From Zavarzinia sp. (GTDB taxonomy: Bacteria; Pseudomonadota; Alphaproteobacteria; Zavarziniales; Zavarziniaceae), in the NCBI GenBank assembly GCA_028694545.1, contig JAQVKV010000160.1, positions 1-6,145 on the forward strand: a DNA stretch of 6,145 nt, written 5' to 3'. The notes under the pieces are model-generated. The model was not told the DNA's origin and did no database searches. It saw nothing but the letters and a program-made list of their open reading frames with translations. A program made the translations under genes and the position numbers. This document shows, one piece after another, positions 5,792-6,145 of this stretch. How positions within the stretch are numbered: position 1 is the first letter of the stretch; the number at the start of each line of letters is the position of its first letter.

Positions 5792-5897
5792 TGTCGCCAG
5801 ACGAAAGTGTGGGGGGTGGAAAGATTTCAGGCCTGTGGGTTTGATCGGCAGATGGATGAATTCTTGCACACGCCATGCCTGATGTTGCATCGCGAAG

Positions 5898-5919
5898 ATA
5901 ATAAGTAAGCGAACTAGAT
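5898..5919. repeat. Direct repeat copy B with TAAGCGAACTAG core (MarR/SlyA-like site)
   Basis: Second copy of the 22-base element, 289 bases from copy A and in the same orientation, differing at three positions. Its centre, AAGCGAACTA, is kept. It ends about 80 bases before the P450 start, so each divergent transcription unit has one copy nearby. This fits one regulator acting on both genes, possibly by looping. Confidence 0.5.
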
Positions 5920-6000
5920 TGATGCACCTCAATGCGCTCTCGGCGCCTTGTGGCGATAGTGGCGACCTTGCCGCAACGCGGTCCGCGAGGAGAGCCTTTC

Positions 6001-6145
6001 ATGAACCCGACGATCCCCATGGATCTGATCGCCCCCATCTACAACCCGGCGACCTTCACCCGCCCGGACGAGGTCGACCGCATCTTCGAGCGTCTTCGTC
6101 GTGAACATCCGCTCGCAGTCGCGGACGTCCCGGGTTACGATCCGC
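6001..6145 (+). CDS. Cytochrome P450, N-terminal fragment cut by window edge
   Basis: Only the first 48 codons are present. The sequence has the opening of a soluble bacterial P450: a short N-terminus without a membrane anchor, MDLIAPIYNPATF, then RIFERLRREHPLAV and PGYDP at 44-48, the last being common in bacterial P450s before the first heme-proximal strands. The oxygen-binding helix and the heme-ligand Cys lie beyond the edge, so the family cannot be confirmed here. The ATG at 6001 has GAGGAGAG (5987-5994) 6 bases upstream. It diverges from the Rieske operon and has one copy of the MarR-like repeat upstream. A role in hydroxylating the same hydrocarbon or terpenoid is plausible, since related soluble bacterial P450s act on such compounds, but the substrate cannot be told from this fragment. 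Confidence 0.78.
   Translation, partial: MNPTIPMDLIAPIYNPATFTRPDEVDRIFERLRREHPLAVADVPGYDP

Larger units (their letters stand above)
5426..6000. promoter_or_regulatory. Divergent control region between Rieske operon and cytochrome P450 gene
   Basis: About 575 bases, markedly richer in A and T than the genes, and without a convincing coding frame. From left to right it holds a leader palindrome (5443-5456), a promoter with an embedded operator (5511-5540), a MarR/SlyA-like site (5617-5628), the palindrome GGTGTCGACACC (5652-5663), a small inverted repeat GCTCCG/CGGAGC (5669-5685), an AT-rich island (5755-5791), and a second copy of the MarR-like repeat (5898-5919). Its length and density of symmetrical sites suggest several regulators act here. 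Confidence 0.6.

Noticed and set aside
5609..5919. The two 22-base copies as direct repeats flanking a mobile element
   Set aside because: The 270 bases between them hold no transposase or terminal inverted repeats, and the palindromic core suits an operator better.
5625..6038. Minus-strand open frame of 137 codons in the right control region
   Set aside because: It overlaps the P450 start and both sides of the regulatory repeats, has no ribosome site I can see, and has an unprotein-like composition.

Overview
The window is a GC-rich stretch with about six protein genes and two AT-richer control regions. Codon choice is strongly GC-biased, Shine-Dalgarno sites are clear, and the gene types are those of proteobacterial aromatic degradation. 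I infer a proteobacterium, perhaps an alphaproteobacterium, but no marker gene fixes this. There are no RNA genes, insertion sequences or CRISPR arrays.

Left half: a left-pointing, edge-truncated aldehyde dehydrogenase (1-580) diverges from a right-pointing pair. The pair is a membrane di-iron hydroxylase of the XylM/CymAa type (930-2057) and a small four-helix membrane protein that looks like styrene oxide isomerase, StyC (2139-2612). A strong GC hairpin lies between the two. The divergent control region (581-929) carries two palindromes and a stray half-site.

Right half: a left-pointing operon encodes a Rieske aromatic-ring dioxygenase large subunit (4139-5425), its small subunit (3654-4139, overlapping stop and start) and a type I extradiol ring-cleavage dioxygenase (2673-3593). 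It converges on the isomerase gene across a shared hairpin at 2631-2663. The Rieske subunits look most like p-cumate dioxygenase. The likely operon promoter contains a perfect inverted repeat with the same 8-base arms as the known cumate (CymR) operator, but with a shorter spacer. A long control region (5426-6000) then leads to the start of a right-pointing cytochrome P450 gene (6001 to the edge).

Read together, the locus looks like hydrocarbon catabolism related to p-cymene/p-cumate: methyl or alkenyl oxidation by the XylM-type enzyme or the P450, aldehyde oxidation by the dehydrogenase, ring dihydroxylation by the Rieske enzyme, and ring cleavage by the extradiol enzyme. The unexpected element is the StyC-like isomerase directly behind a XylM-type oxygenase. 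XylM-type enzymes can epoxidise styrenes, so oxygenase, isomerase and aldehyde dehydrogenase could form an alkenyl-arene to epoxide to aldehyde to acid route without the usual flavin StyAB epoxidase. That route is inference. The electron-transfer partners, the cis-diol dehydrogenase and the regulators are not in the window.
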